A DNA stretch of 64,000 bases from Myotis daubentonii (taxonomy: Eukaryota > Chordata > Mammalia > Chiroptera > Vespertilionidae). The stretch spans positions 114,550,979 through 114,614,978 of the forward strand of contig NC_081841.1 in assembly GCF_963259705.1 (NCBI RefSeq). The letters are read 5' to 3'. Of this stretch, positions 1-11,305 are shown one piece after another. The position numbers and the translations under genes were made by a program. Position 1 is the first letter of the stretch, and every line of letters starts with the position of its first letter. The notes under the pieces were generated by a model, which was given only the letters and a program-made list of their open reading frames with translations, did no database searches and had not been told where the DNA came from.

Positions 1-1161
1 GAACAAATATATTCATGATACTAATAACCCCAAATAAAGGTGACCACCAGAGAAAAGAGAACTACAGTATAAGAAAAAAAAGGAGTGTAAAAATAATATT
101 GATAAAAGGAAAAAAAGTAAGAGAGAAAATGAAGAGAATAAAAAAGAAGGGCAAAAAAATATTTATATGGGGAGAAAACTCCAATAGAACAACAACCAAG
201 CCAAAAAAATGCAAACAACAAACACCCAGAAATGAATGCGAGCTACAAACAACAACTAATAACAAGTGAGGAGAGGAAAAACAGAAGTGCAAAAAAGAGA
301 TACAATCACACTAACAAACAAACAAAAAAACCCAATCAAGTCAACAATCAAACAACAATAGGACAGAGAGAAAGAAGGGCAAAACAAAACAAAAAACATA
401 AAACAAAATAACCAAAAAAAAAAAAACAAAACAACAACAACAACCAAATAAAATGGAAGAGAGAAAAAAATTTTCGAAGTGAAGAAAGAGAAAAGAGAAG
501 TGTGTATGGACTGGAGCAGAGGATTGGAAATTAGATGTATAAGTAGGATGAATTTTTAACAGTGGGTAAAAAGAAGGGATAGGGAAAATCTATAGCAGGA
601 ATAAGATAAGAAAACAAGACAACAAAAGGGAAACAAGTGGGGAAGAGAGTGTAGGCATAAAGGTAAACTTGAGATAAAGTAAAATGATGCTAAAGGAAAA
701 ATAAAAATAGAATGTAGAACACTGATCCCAAAATAAAAGAAAATAAAATAAAGAGAAAATAAAATGAAACTTTAAACAAAGGTAAAATAATAGTAGTAAT
801 AATACTGATTATAAATAAAAAATATAATTAAAAAGGTAAAATCAAATGAGAAAAAAGGAAATAACTTTGTTTCTTAAGTAAAAGATGAAAAAAAATGTGT
901 GGTAGTGAAGGTCATTCACTTCCTCTACATGTTCTGTTTCGCATGCCTGTTTCCTGTCAGCTATTCAGGACAGCAGTGAACTTCCCTATCTTCCACCGCT
1001 CCTCTGTGTTGTAAGCCACAATCCTGATTTTCAAGCAGGCAGTATTTCTTTGTTTCCCAGACCACCTTTAGTTGTATTTACAGAAGTGTCAATATGTGAT
1101 TCAACCCCTGGGTGGCAGTGTTTCTCAATTGACATCCAGGGCTTTAATTCCTCTCTAGGCA
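1..1161 (-). mobile_element. LINE-1 5' UTR fragment
   Basis: This A-rich stretch is homologous, base by base over long runs, to 17145-18240, which is the 5' UTR of the minus-strand L1-C. Shared landmarks are the opening 'atactaataa(t/c)cccaaataaaggt', the run of agaaaa-type purines and the block 'gtgattcaacccctgggtggcagtgtttct' (positions 1096-1125 here). It is therefore read as part of an L1 5' UTR in minus orientation, cut at the right by the 3' tail of L1-A. The open frames across it are low-complexity Lys/Phe-rich shadows and not genes. Confidence 0.75.
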
Positions 1162-1165
1162 GTAT

Positions 1166-1206
<41 letters not shown>
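1162..1206. repeat. (TTTA)n simple repeat, tail of L1-A
   Basis: About eleven uninterrupted TTTA units sit exactly where the 3' end of the minus-strand L1 begins, so on the element's own strand this is a (TAAA)n tail. Confidence 0.85.
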
Positions 1207-1210
<4 letters not shown>

Positions 1211-1716
1211 TTTTATTGTTTAAAGTATTACACATAGTAGTACAATTATCACCTTTTTTCAACATTGACCTTCCCCTAGGCCCCCCTACCCCCTGACGAA
1301 TGCCTTCATCCCGTCCGCTCCCAGTGTCTTGTGTCCATTTGTTGTGCTTATATGCATGCATACAAGTCCTTCAGTTGATCTCTTTCCCTTCCTCCCGAAC
1401 ACTCCCCAGCCTTCTCGCTGTAGTTTGACAGTCTGTTCGATGCTTTACTGCCTCTGTATCTATCTTTTTGTTCATCAGGTTATAATGTTCTTTATTTTCC
1501 ATAAATGAGTGAGATCATGTGGTATTTTTATTTCATTGCCTGGCTTATTTCACTTAGCATAATGCTCTCCAGTTCCATTCATGGGGCTGCAAATAGTAAG
1601 AATTCCTTCTTTTTTATAGCAGCGTAGTATTCCATTGTGTAAATGTACCATAGTTTTCTGATCCACTCATCTGCTGATGGGCATTTAGGCTGTATCCAAA
1701 TCTTAGATTTGGTGAA

Positions 1717-4700
1717 TTATGCTGCTATGAACATACGGGTGCATATATCCTTTCTGATTGATGTTTCTAGTTTCTTGGGATATATTCCTAGAAGTGGGAT
1801 CACTGGGTCAAATGGGAGTTCCATTTTTAGTTTTTTGAGGAAATGCCATACTGTTCTCCACAGTGGCTGCACCAGTCTGCATTCCCACCAGCAGTGCACG
1901 AAGGTTCTTTTTTCTCCGCATCCTCTCCAGCACTTTTGTTTGTTGATTTGTTGATGATAGCCATTCTGACAGGTGTGAGATGGTACCACATTGTCGTTTT
2001 GATTTGCATCTCTCAGATAATTAGTAACTTTGAGCATGTTTTCATATGTCTCTTGGCCTTCATTCTGTCTTCTTTCGAAAAGTGTCTATTTAGGTCCGTT
2101 GCCCATTTTTTATTGGATCATTTATCCTCCTTTTAATAAGTTGTATGAGTTCCCTGTAAATGTTTGAGATTAAATCTTTATCAGTGATAACATTTGAAAG
2201 TACGTTCTCCCATGCAGTGGGCTTTCTTGTTGTTTTGTTGATGGTTTCTTTGCTGTGCAAAAACATTTACTTTTGATGTAGTCCCATTTCTTTATTTTCT
2301 CTTTAGTTTCCATTGTCCTAGGAGCGGTATTGGTGAAGAAATTGCTTTGGCATATGTCTGAGATTTCACTGCCTGTGGATTCCTCTAGTATTTTTATGGT
2401 TTCCTGCCTTATGTTTAAATCCTTTCTTCATTTTGAGTTTATTTTAGTGTATGGTGTAAGTTGGTGGTCTAGTTTCATTTTTTTGCATGTATCTGTCCAA
2501 TTTTCCCAACACCATTTATTGAAGAGACTGTCTTCACTCCATTGTATGTTCATGCCTCTTTTGCCAAATATTAATTGAGCATAGTGGTTTAGGTCGATAT
2601 CTGGGTTCTCTATTCTATTCCATTGGTCTATATGTCTGTTCTTGTGCCAATAACAGGCTGTTTTGAGAACAGTGGCTTTGTAATATAGCTTGAAATCTGG
2701 TATTGAGATCCCAACTACTTTGTTCTTCTTTTTCAGGATTCCTGTGGCTACCCGGGGTCTTTTTTTATTCCAGATGAATTTTTGGAGAGTTTTTTCTAGG
2801 TTTGTGAAATATGCTGTTGATAATTTAATGGGGAATTCATTGAATCTATAGATTGCTTTAGGTAGTATGAACATTTTAATGATGTTGATTCTAACAATCC
2901 ATGAACATGGTATGTTCTTCCATGTGTTTATGTCTTCCTCTGTCTCTTTTTTCAGTGTCCTGTAGTTTTCTGAATATAGGTCTTTTACCACATTAGTTAA
3001 ATTTATTCCTAGGTATCTTAATTTTTTTGGTGTGATGGTAAATGGTATTGCTTTTTTAGTCTCTCTTTTTGTAAGTTCACTATTGGGGTATGGAAATGCA
3101 TTAGATTGCTTGGCATTAATTTTGTATCCTGCTATATTGTTGAATTCAATTATTAAGTCTAATAATTTTTTGATGGAGTCTTTAGGGTTTTTTTATGTAC
3201 AATATCATGTCATCTGTGAATAAGGAGAGTTTTACTACTTCTTTTCCATTTGGATGCCTTTTATTTCTTCTTGTCTAAACGCAATAGCTAATACTTGCAG
3301 TATTATGTCGAACTGGAGTGGTGAGAGTAGTAATCCCTGTCTTGTTCCTGTTTTTAGGGGAAATGGTTTTAGTTTTTGCCCATTGAGTATGATGTTGGCT
3401 GTTGGTTTGTCATATATGACTTTTATTATGTTGAGGTGTGATCCTTCTTTTCCCACCTAACAGAGTGTTTATATCAACAATGGCTGTGTGATTTTGTCAA
3501 ATACGTTTTCTGCATCAATTGATATGACTATGTGTTTTTTTTCTTTCAATTTGTTTATTTGATGTATCACGTTTATTGATTTGTGGATATTGTACCATCC
3601 TTTCATCCCAGGGATATATCCTATTTGGTCATGGTGTATGATCTTTCTGATGTCCTGCTGGATCCGATTTGCTAAGATTTTGTTGAGGATTTTGGCATCT
3701 ATGTTCATGAGGGATATTGGCCTGTGATTCTCTTTTATTGTGTTGTCTTTACCTGGTTTTGGTATTAGGGTGATGCTGGCTTCATTGAATGAGCTTAGAA
3801 GTGTTCCCTCCTCTTGAATTTTTTGTAGTAGTCTAGGGAGGATAGGTATTAGTTCTTCCTTGAATGTTTTGTAGAACTCCCCTCTGAAGCCGTCTGGTCC
3901 TGGGCTTTTTTTTTTTTTGCTAGCAGCTTTTTGATAACTGCTTCAATTTCTTCCATAGTTATTGGGTTATTGAGATTTTTAGATTCTTCCTGATTGAGTT
4001 TTGGAATGTTGTATTTATCTTGGAATATGTCCATTTCCTCCAGGTTGTCTAGTTTGTTTGAGTAGAGTTGTTCATCGTATTTTTTAACAATCCTTTTTTT
4101 TCTGTGTGGTCTGTTGTTATTTCGCCTCTATTGTTTCTGATTTTGTTTATTTGGGTCCTCTCTCTCTGCTTCTTGGTGAGCCTGGCTAGACGTTCATCAA
4201 TCTTGTTTATCCTTACAAAGAACCAGCTCTTGGTTTCATTGATTTTCTGTATTGTTTTTTTGGTCTCTATGTCATTTATTTCTGCTCTAATCTTTATTGT
4301 CTCCTTCCTTCTGCTCACTCTGGGCTTTTCTTGTTGCTCTCTTTCTACGTCTTTGAGATGTAGAGTTAGATGATTTACTACCATTTTTCTTGTTTATTGA
4401 GATAGGCCTGTAGAGCTATAAACTTCCCGCTCAGGACTTCTTTCATTGTGTCCCATAGGTTTTCGGTCATTGTCTTTTCATTGTAATTAGTTTCCAGGAT
4501 GTTTATAATTTCTTCTTTAATCTTATTGGTATCCCAATCAATATTTAATAACATGCTATTCAGCTTCCAAATGTTTGAGTATTTTGGATTGTTTTTATTG
4601 TAGTTTATTTCTAATATTATGCCATCGTGGTCTGAGAAGATGCTTGGTATGATTTCAATCTTCTTGAATTTGGGGAGACTTTGTTTCTGACCTGATATGT

Positions 4701-4932
4701 AGTCTATTTTTGAAAATGTCCCATGAGCACGTGAGAAGAATGTGTATTCTGTGGCTTTCGGGTGCAATGTTCTGAAGATGTCAATTAAGTCCATCTGATC
4801 TAGTGAGTCATTTAGGATTGCTGCTTCTTTGCCGGTTTTTTGTCTAGAGGATTTATCCAGTGAGGTCAGTGATGTATTACAGTCCCCTACGATGATTTTA
4901 TTGTTGTCAATCTCTCCCTGGAGATCTTCCAT
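1717..4932 (-). pseudogene. L1-A ORF2 remnant (reverse transcriptase and part of endonuclease)
   Basis: Homologous to L1 ORF2p, which supplies endonuclease and reverse transcriptase for target-primed reverse transcription. Conserved pieces appear in several frames: the endonuclease part with SKIDYI and SDHDGI near 4600-4800, the finger/palm entry region around 3470-3710 ([11 protein letters not shown]), and the C-terminal Cys-rich region near 1720-2010. Frameshifts and stops between blocks (for example at 3456/3469, 3708/3849, 4034/4049) make it dead. The N-terminal endonuclease continues at 6893-7018 and 13452 onward. Confidence 0.85.
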
Positions 4933-4939
4933 GAGTTTA

Positions 4940-6877
4940 TTTTTTTAAATTAAATCTTTATTGTTCAGATTATTACATTTTTTCCTCTTCCTTCCCCCCA
5001 TAACTCCCCTCCTCCCTGATTCCACCCCACCCTCCGCCCTCACTCCCCACACACTGTCCTCATCCAAAGGTGCACGATTTTTGTCCAGTCTCTTCCCGCA
5101 TCTCCCACACCCCTTTCCCCCCCAAGAAGAGTCAGTCCATTCCCTTTCTATGTCCCTGATTCTATTATAACCACCAGTTCATTCTGTTCTTCAGATTATT
5201 TATTCACTTGGTTCTTAGATTCACTTGTTGATAGATGCGTATTTGTTGGTCATAATTTGTATCTTTACCTTTTTCTTCTTCTTCCTCTTCTTAAAGGATA
5301 CCTTTCAGCATTTCATATAATACTGGTTTGGTGGTGATGAACTCCGTTAGCTTTTCCTTATCTGTGAAGCTCTTTGTCTGACCTTCAATTCTGAATGATA
5401 GCTTTGCTGCATAAAGTAATATTGTTTGTAGGTTCTTGGCATTCATCACTTTGAATATTTCTTGCCACTCCCTTCTGGCCTGCAAAGTTTCTGTTGAGAA
5501 ATCAGCTGACAGTCGTATGGGTATTCCCTTGTAGGTAACTGAGTTTCTTTCTCTTGCTGCTTTTAAGATTCTCTCTTTGTCTTTTGCTCTTGGCATTTTA
5601 ATTATGATGTGTCTTGGTGTGGTCCTCTTTGGATTCCTTTTGTTTGGGGTTCTCTGTGATTCCTGGCCTTGTAAGTCTCTTTCTTTCACCAGGTAGGGGA
5701 AGTTTTCTGTCATGATTTCTTCAAATAGGTTTTCAATATCTTGCTCTCTCTCTTTTCTTCTGGCACCCCTATAGTTCGGATGCCGGTACGCTTGAAGCTG
5801 TCCCAGAGGCTCCTTACACTATCTTCGTATTTTCGGATTCTTTTTTCATTTTGCTTTTCTGGTTGGGTGTTTTTTGCTTCTTCGCATTTCAAATTGTTGA
5901 CCTGATTCTTGCGCTCCTCTGATCTGCTGTTGGGAATCTGTATAATATTATTTCTTTCAGTCAGTGTATGCTTAACTTCTAGTTGGTTCTTTATTATGAC
6001 ATCGAGGGTCTCATTAGATTTCTTGAGGATCTCACTATATTTATCGGCAGTCTCACCAGTCTTTTGGAGGGCCTTACTAAATTTATCTGCAGCTTCTTGA
6101 CAGTTCTTGAGAGACCTTAAAAGTGTGGATTTGAACTCTATATCCTCCATTTCTGTCATTTGTGTCCTGTTTCTTTGCCTCTGCCTTTTTTATGCTTTCT
6201 TGGTGCACCACCTTGTGGTCTTTGTGCGCAGTCTTGTTGTAGTTAAGCCTTGATTGTTGTAGGTAATACTGGGGGGTATTTGACCTCCAGGCCAACTGGC
6301 TGTTGTCTGCAGTGGGAAAACTTCTGTCCTTTAGGGAGGTGCTAATCTAGCCTTTGCCTGAAGCTATCAAATACCTCTGTGCAGGGCTTGGGCAGGGCGG
6401 GTCCCAGGGGATCAAGAGGGCAGGAGGAGTGAGAAGTTATGGCTGCTCTCAGTCCCATCCCCAGAGGCTCTGCCTCTCAGTGTCCCAGCAGCCACTGCAA
6501 ACCTCGGAGAGAAAGCTACCCTCAAGTTCTGACCAATGCCAGACAGTCCCGCTTCTCCCATTTGAGTATGGGCCCCCAGAGACTCTCCTGGAACTGGAGC
6601 TCAGAGCCTGAGACTCCCTCCCAATATAAACAGACAACCGCGCCCTCAGCCACCAGCCAGCTCCGCATGCACTTCCGAAGCATTGCATTTTACTTCCGCA
6701 CTGTGCCTCCTCTAACCTCAGTATGCTTTTCTCTTTCCTTCTAGTTGTAGAATTTTCCCTCAGGCCGTCTTCCTGTGGTTCTGGATGATGTCCGTTCCGT
6801 CATTTAGTTGTATTTTTGAAGTGGTTGTGCGAGCCAGCAATCTCCGGTGTTTACCTATTTTGCCATCTTGGTTTTTC
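4940..6877 (-). mobile_element. HAL1 (ORF1-only, half-LINE) element, copy 1
   Basis: An L1-like element with a 3' A-rich end at the left (poly-T from 4940), a pyrimidine-rich 3' UTR, one ORF1-type reading frame and a 5' UTR ending at 'gccatcttgg' near 6861, but no ORF2. This architecture defines HAL1. It interrupts L1-A ORF2: the flanks carry an imperfect duplication, TCTTCCATGAGTTTA (4925-4939) and TCTTCCAGGAGATTT (6878-6892). HAL1 elements depend on L1 machinery for movement. It is about 85-90% similar by eye to copy 2 at 11407-13317. Confidence 0.85.
5291..6185 (-). pseudogene. HAL1 copy 1 ORF1 protein remnant
   Basis: The frame 5291-5713 reads as the C-terminal half of an L1-type ORF1p, with NKRNPKRTTPRHIIIKM, FSTETLQARREWQEIF and a final ITTKPVLYEMLKGIL. 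The upstream part (5710-6159) is in another frame and carries the charged, coiled-coil-like N-terminal half. The frames overlap at about 5710, so a frameshift separates them. ORF1p is an RNA-binding chaperone in L1 particles; this copy cannot make it intact. Confidence 0.8.
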
Positions 6878-7045
6878 TCTTCCAGGAGATTTTTTTATGT
6901 ATTTGGGTGCTCCTGCATTGGGTGCATATATGTTTATCAGGGTTATATCCTCCTGTTGTATCGATCCCTTTAGTGTTATGAAGTGGCCTTCCTAATCTCT
7001 TGTTATGTCCTTCATTTTTTTTTTTCAGTCCATAACAGAGCTCTC

Positions 7046-7051
7046 TTTATG
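7046..7051 (-). promoter_or_regulatory. Variant polyadenylation signal CATAAA on the antisense RNA
   Basis: On the minus strand CATAAA lies 20 nt before the A run at 7025-7019. The hexamer is a rare functional variant of AATAAA. Its spacing fits the 3' end of the RNA that is inferred to have been inserted here. Confidence 0.4.
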
Positions 7052-7244
7052 TGAAGTTTAGGGGATTGATTCTGACCCTCCCTGGCGCCTCCTGTAAGAG
7101 TTCAAAAAGCATTTTACTGTCTAAGTTCAGAGGAAAAGCAGCTGACCTTTGCTCTCTCTCTCGGGCTTGTAAGGACATAGGCTAGCGCTCTCTAAAGTCC
7201 CTGAATAGTCCATTTTACCTCCCGTTCCTCCCCTGCTCTCCTAG

Positions 7245-7374
7245 CACACAGATCCAGGTGGTCTCTGCCGCCAACCAGCCCCTTGCCCGCACCTCCTGTG
7301 GCACCGAGGGGTTCAAGAATGCCAAGAAGGGCACGGGCATCACGGCACAGACAGCTGGCATAGCTGCCGCAGAG
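7245..7374 (+). CDS. MRPS11: MRPS11 exon (antepenultimate coding exon)
   Basis: This exon encodes part of mitochondrial ribosomal protein S11 (uS11m), a small-subunit protein that lines the decoding/platform region of the mitoribosome. It starts after a CTAG acceptor at 7244 with one base of a split codon and then reads [18 protein letters not shown], followed by [18 protein letters not shown], the highly conserved S11 core. It ends at GCAGAG before a GTAAGT donor. No stop or frameshift is present. The upstream exons coding the transit peptide and N-terminus are absent from the window; the DNA to the left is a short stretch of apparent intron and then L1. The gene is incomplete here and probably lies in a retro-inserted segment, so expression as MRPS11 protein is doubtful. 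Confidence 0.88.
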
Positions 7375-7499
7375 GTAAGTGCACATGGGTGGGGATGGGT
7401 GATAGTAGCCCCTGGGAAGACGTGGTGTGGTGAAAACTCACGCAGGACACACCTGAGTGTGAACGTGGCAGACCTTCCTAGACGCAGATTGGCAGTGTG

Positions 7500-7645
7500 C
7501 CACTGCTGGCATGTTTATTGAGCATCTACTATATGCCAGACACTTCACACTCATTATTTGGAGTCTTCAAAAGACACCGGCACTGTCCATGTCTTGAGGC
7601 AGTTCACATACAGAGTACGACTTGCTCAGAGTTACGTAGTCGCTT
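7500..7645 (+). repeat. MIR-like SINE fragment in MRPS11 intron
   Basis: 'tttattgagcatctactata' followed by 'tgccagacactt' and, later, a 'cttgctcagagttac' block match the general MIR layout. The copy is old and degraded, as MIRs are. Confidence 0.6.
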
Positions 7646-8320
7646 TCGCTCCCTGGTGTGGTCTGGGACCACAGCTTGTGCCCTGGCTGCTGTGGCACAG
7701 GCCACCAGAGGTCCACAGGTGTTTCCCGAAGGAAAACCCTGGCCTTCACAGCCCGCTCAGTGCCCCAGACCATTGACTGCTCTGCATGAATGATCCTCGA
7801 CGTGTGCTAATGTCCACAAAGGGGGAGGTCATACCCTTGAAAGACACGTGTCAGTGTTGAATGGCTTGTGCTGGGCGGGTTCAGTGACATCTGTGTTTCC
7901 CGGGCTTTCCATCATGATGCCTTTGTAATCAGTGAGGAAAAATGTACCTTTCACTAAAGATGTCAGATGGTAAGAGGACACTTGCTTAGTGGGTATTGAA
8001 GCTCTGCCTGCAGCCCCAGGCTCCTCGCGGTCTGAGGTTCTGCATTCACCCCCTGAGGCACATCGGAGCGATGCTTAGACACTCCACCAGGTGGCAGTGC
8101 TGTCCTGGGCGAAAGAGAGCGCACTGACGCGCAGTCTGTGACTTGTGTGCTGTGCTTCCTGATGTGTAGCCGCAGCTAGGCATCTGTCCTGTCTTCGGCC
8201 TGTTTCGATATGGGGGTGCCTTCTCCCTGGAGCTCTTACCCTGCGGCCCCAGGGGGAGGAGCTGGAGACGTGGATGTAGCAGCTCGCGCTGGGCACTAAC
8301 CACTTGTCACTCCTTTCCAG

Positions 8321-8386
8321 AAAGCCACAGCGAAGGGCGTGACCCACATCCGCGTGGTGGTGAAGGGCCTGGGGCCGGGGCGCTTG
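8321..8386 (+). CDS. MRPS11: MRPS11 exon (penultimate coding exon)
   Basis: A 66-bp exon bounded by a polypyrimidine tract plus CAG (8311-8320) and a GTGAGT donor at 8387. It encodes 22 residues, KATAKGVTHIRVVVKGLGPG then RL, matching the GxGxGR-type loop region of the S11 family. It joins the previous exon in phase (both boundaries fall between codons). The 0.95 kb intron before it contains a MIR-like fragment. Both splice sites are canonical, which shows that the segment was copied without splicing in this orientation. Confidence 0.88.
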
Positions 8387-8547
8387 GTGAGTAAGTGATT
8401 CTCCGCACGAGTGCACTTGCTTCTGTAGACAAACGGGTCTGGAGAGCAGGGGGGAGAGTGGAGGGGCCTTGTAGTGGGTTCCCATGAGGGCTGGAGATTT
8501 CTGTTGTTATAACCTCCTGCGCTTCTGGAGGCAAGCCCAGGCCCCTC

Positions 8548-8592
8548 AGTTGAGTTCCTCAGACATTCGCTGAGCGCCTGCTGTGTGCCAGG
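8548..8592 (+). repeat. MIR-like core fragment in MRPS11 intron
   Basis: The short stretch 'attcgctgagcgcctgctgt' followed by 'gtgccaggc' resembles the MIR core; too short for a firm call. Confidence 0.45.
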
Positions 8593-9080
8593 CCCGGCGA
8601 CAGAAAGGTGGTTCCTGGGGACCATCACAAATGGGACGCTCAGCACAGACGAGTGGGTGCACTGGTCAGGCTTGTGCCCCAGGTGCTGGGAGCCCGTCGG
8701 GGATGATCAGGGAAGCCCCCCAAAGAGGTGACAACTCTGACTTTTCAAGAATCGCGTGGCATTGTCCAGGTGAGGGGGGACAAGAGGAAACAACTGCAGA
8801 AGTGTGAGCCTGAGGGTGGGAGGGTGTACAGGCAGCCTTTGTCCTGAGGTGGTGGAGCGCAGGTGGAAGCGACAGGCGTGACTACAGTGGGCAGCGCTGA
8901 ATGCCTGGTTAAGGGGCTTGGTTGGAGACCTTTGTGAGTAGGTGTCAAAGCCAGGGAACCTCTCCATGCTCCCCCCTCCCTCCCTCACCCCCACCCCCCA
9001 CCTCCCTGTCCGAGCCCTGCCTGGACACTAGGCCATCACTTCCGGCACTGAGCCATCCTCCTGTTCTCTGCTCCTTTCAG

Positions 9081-9188
9081 TCTGCCATCCAGGGCCTGAC
9101 CATGGGGGGCCTGGAAGTGATCTCCATCACAGACAACACCCCCATCCCGCACAACGGCTGCCGCCCCAGGAAGGCTCGCAGGCTCTGA
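9081..9188 (+). CDS. MRPS11: MRPS11 terminal coding exon and stop
   Basis: Acceptor CTCCTTTCAG at 9071-9080. The exon encodes [20 protein letters not shown] then [15 protein letters not shown] and stops at TGA (9186-9188). The NGCRPRK tail is the conserved rRNA-contacting C-terminus of uS11 proteins. The joined three exons keep one open frame of about 100 residues, roughly the C-terminal half of the usual protein of about 190 residues. No inactivating change is seen, so the copy is either young or, less likely, part of the real gene. Confidence 0.88.
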   Translation, partial: SAIQGLTMGGLEVISITDNTPIPHNGCRPRKARRL

Positions 9189-9375
9189 CGGGAAGGAACC
9201 TGGCCCTGAACCTGACCGCAAGGCCCACCTGCAGGCCTCAGCAAGCCACTTCTGACCGGAGACCCGCATGCCCAGAAGTGAGGCCATCTGCTCTTGGACA
9301 CAGGGGGGCTGTGGCCCAGCCCCCAACCAGTAAATGCTGCCCTGCCCAAAGCAATAAAAGATCTCTACCATCTGC
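9189..9375 (+). other. MRPS11: MRPS11 3' UTR with AATAAA
   Basis: After the stop there is a short 3' UTR with AATAAA at 9353-9358. Cleavage would be expected about 15-25 bases later, near 9375. The next 600 bases (9376-9994) show no recognisable gene. Confidence 0.75.
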
Positions 9376-9994
9376 AGTGACTGTGAGGCTTTTGCTTCCA
9401 GATTGGCAAACAGTAACCCCCACGTACTTCTGAAAAAGATTGAGATGAAACCCTCATTTGGAGGGTTGCAATATAAACCAGACAGCACTCAGGGAGACCG
9501 GCCCCGCCACGCAAGGCTGGCCACTAAAGCGGTTCCTGTTTACCTGAAAGCCAGCTGCCACCCCCCTGCCTCTGCCCTTCTCAGCAGCCTGGGTCCCGAG
9601 AACACAGGTGGGCTGTGGGCTCGCACTTCCCGCAGGCGGAGAAGAGGCAGAGCTTAGCTTCGGGCCCGAACGTTGGCACAAGCCAAGTGTTGGCACAGCT
9701 TGCGTGGCACGCTTCCTTGTTTCCTGGCAGCGGGTTCTGGATTACTGCTCAGTGCATCTGCAATTTTGCTTCTGGCAGCTCAAAGCTGGTGGCACAGGCC
9801 TGGCTGCATAAGGGGAGCCTCGCCTTCCTTCCCCTCTACAGGCAAAAAGACAGATACAATGTCTTCCCTTTCAGCCAAGACATCACCTGACACCAGGTGC
9901 CAAAACAAGCCTGTTGAGCACTAAAGTACCTGGATGCAGACAGAATGTCCCTCGGCTTGTCAAGAGAAACCATTTCCAATCGCCCCTGCCTACA
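9376..9994. other. Single-copy-looking DNA downstream of MRPS11
   Basis: No coding sequence, repeat family or RNA gene is recognised. Several overlapping open frames occur in both strands, as expected of moderately GC-rich DNA, and none has a recognisable motif. Confidence 0.5.
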
Positions 9995-10208
9995 CCCTGG
10001 CTGACATGTCCATTGCTCAATGGTTGAGTGTCAACCTATGAACCAGAAGGTCACAGTTCGATTTCCCGTCAGGGCACATGTCTGGGTTACGGGCTTGATC
10101 CCCAGTAGGGGGCATGCAGGAGGCAGCCGATCCATGATTCTCTCTCATCATTGCTGTTTCTCTCCCTCTCCCTTCCTCTCTGAAATCAATAAAAATCGAT
10201 TTTAAAAA
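9995..10208 (+). mobile_element. VES SINE
   Basis: tRNA-derived SINE: promoter-like head with 'ggtcacagttcgatttcccg' (B-box-like), body 'ccagtagggggcatgcagga', and tail 'gaaatcaataaaaatcgat' plus A run. The subfamily has 'aacctatgaaccagaaggtc' in place of the 'ggcctgcggactg' type seen at 30852. Confidence 0.85.
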
Positions 10209-11143
10209 AGAAGGAAGGGGCACAGTGCAGACTGCACCAAGATGAGGACCAGGCAGTGCCCACAGGATCTGGCAACTTGGACGTCACTATTCACCAGAGG
10301 GAGGGGAGGTGGAGGGTGGAAAGTGAGGAGATGGAGACTGGCTGTATCGCGGTGACAGGGAACGCAGGAGACCAGGAGACGGGACTCTCCCCTGACAGGG
10401 CGGGCATGAGCCAGGGTGCGGAGGGCCCTGGACCTGGGGGAGGACAGGGACGAGGTTGTGAACGAGTGGGGGAGAAGCAACCGCAGCGAGGTGGCGGGGG
10501 GCAGGCCTCAGACAGACAAAGCGGTGCGGGGCTCCCCGAGACAGGTGTGCCCCTTGTCCGCCGGGAACGGCGCAGAGTGGGCAGCGACCACAGAAACACA
10601 ATGTCCCTGCATCAGTACTCGAGGACCGCTTCTCCCCCTCACCGCCCCCCCCCACATTCCATGTAATTGTTCTGGATTGAAAGTGCTCTCCCTGTCTGAG
10701 CTCTGCCGGGAGATATAAACAGTGAGGGCCTCTTCACAGGGAAACCTGGCAGCTGTCCACACTCAGGGCGCGCAGGCCTCTGGCTCCCGATTCCCTCCTG
10801 GGAACGCACCCTGCAGAGCAGCGTGTCCAGCAGAACCCTGCCCCACGGAAGTGCTCAGTCCCTGACCCCCGCACTTGAGATGAGGAACTGGACTTGCAGT
10901 TTCATTCATTCAAGTTCATTGAGACGGAAACAGCAACATGTGGCTGGCAGCTGACAGCCTAGCTATTCTCTCCCGTGTGCAGCAAGTATGCAAAGGTGCG
11001 TATTCACTGAGAACTACGGTAAACAACTGGAACCTAAATGTATGTCCCTCAGCGGGGGCTGGTTAAAGAAATTACGTTCCAAGCATATAATGGAATATTC
11101 TCCCAGACACAAGTCAGGATGTACTGCTAAGTAAAAACAGAAG

Positions 11144-11179
11144 GCGGGGGGGGGGGGGGTGGGGGGGTGGGGGGGGGTG
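11144..11179 (+). repeat. G-tract, possible G-quadruplex
   Basis: Three long G runs (14, 7 and 9 bases, separated by short T-containing gaps) make a strong quadruplex-forming candidate on the plus strand, just upstream of a SINE fragment. Confidence 0.7.
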
Positions 11180-11182
11180 CTT

Positions 11183-11305
11183 TGACTGGGTGGCTCAGTT
11201 GGTTGGCACATCGTCCCACACACCAAAAGTTTGTGCATCCAGGAAGCAAGCCATCTATGTTTTCTCCCTCTCCCTCCGCCCCCTCCTCTCTCTAAAAATC
11301 GAAAG
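11183..11305 (+). mobile_element. VES-type SINE, internally deleted
   Basis: 'ggtggctcagttggttggca' and 'cacaccaaaagtttg' match the head of the copy at 50822. The middle is missing and the tail 'ctctctaaaaatcgaaag' follows early. Confidence 0.65.

Larger units (their letters stand above)
1207..7018 (-). mobile_element. LINE-1 element L1-A, 3' part (ORF2 and 3' UTR)
   Basis: Minus-strand L1 with its 3' UTR at 1207-1700 and ORF2 running leftwards from 7018. The sequence is interrupted at 4940-6877 by a HAL1 insertion and resumes in the ORF2 endonuclease region at 6893-7018. It then stops inside the endonuclease coding region; the next L1 bases (after a 15-bp overlap) are found at 13452. L1-A is therefore one element in two blocks, split by the MRPS11-bearing insert. 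Confidence 0.85.

Noticed and set aside
7245..9375. Treating MRPS11 as the native, complete gene
   Set aside because: Only the last three exons are present, and the L1 15-bp TSD brackets the segment. The native alternative is kept as the refuting case in the first finding.
10256..10718. CpG-island promoter with ORFs of 100-136 codons
   Set aside because: GC-rich but CpGs are only moderately frequent on reading; no exon, splice or core-promoter pattern was convincing.
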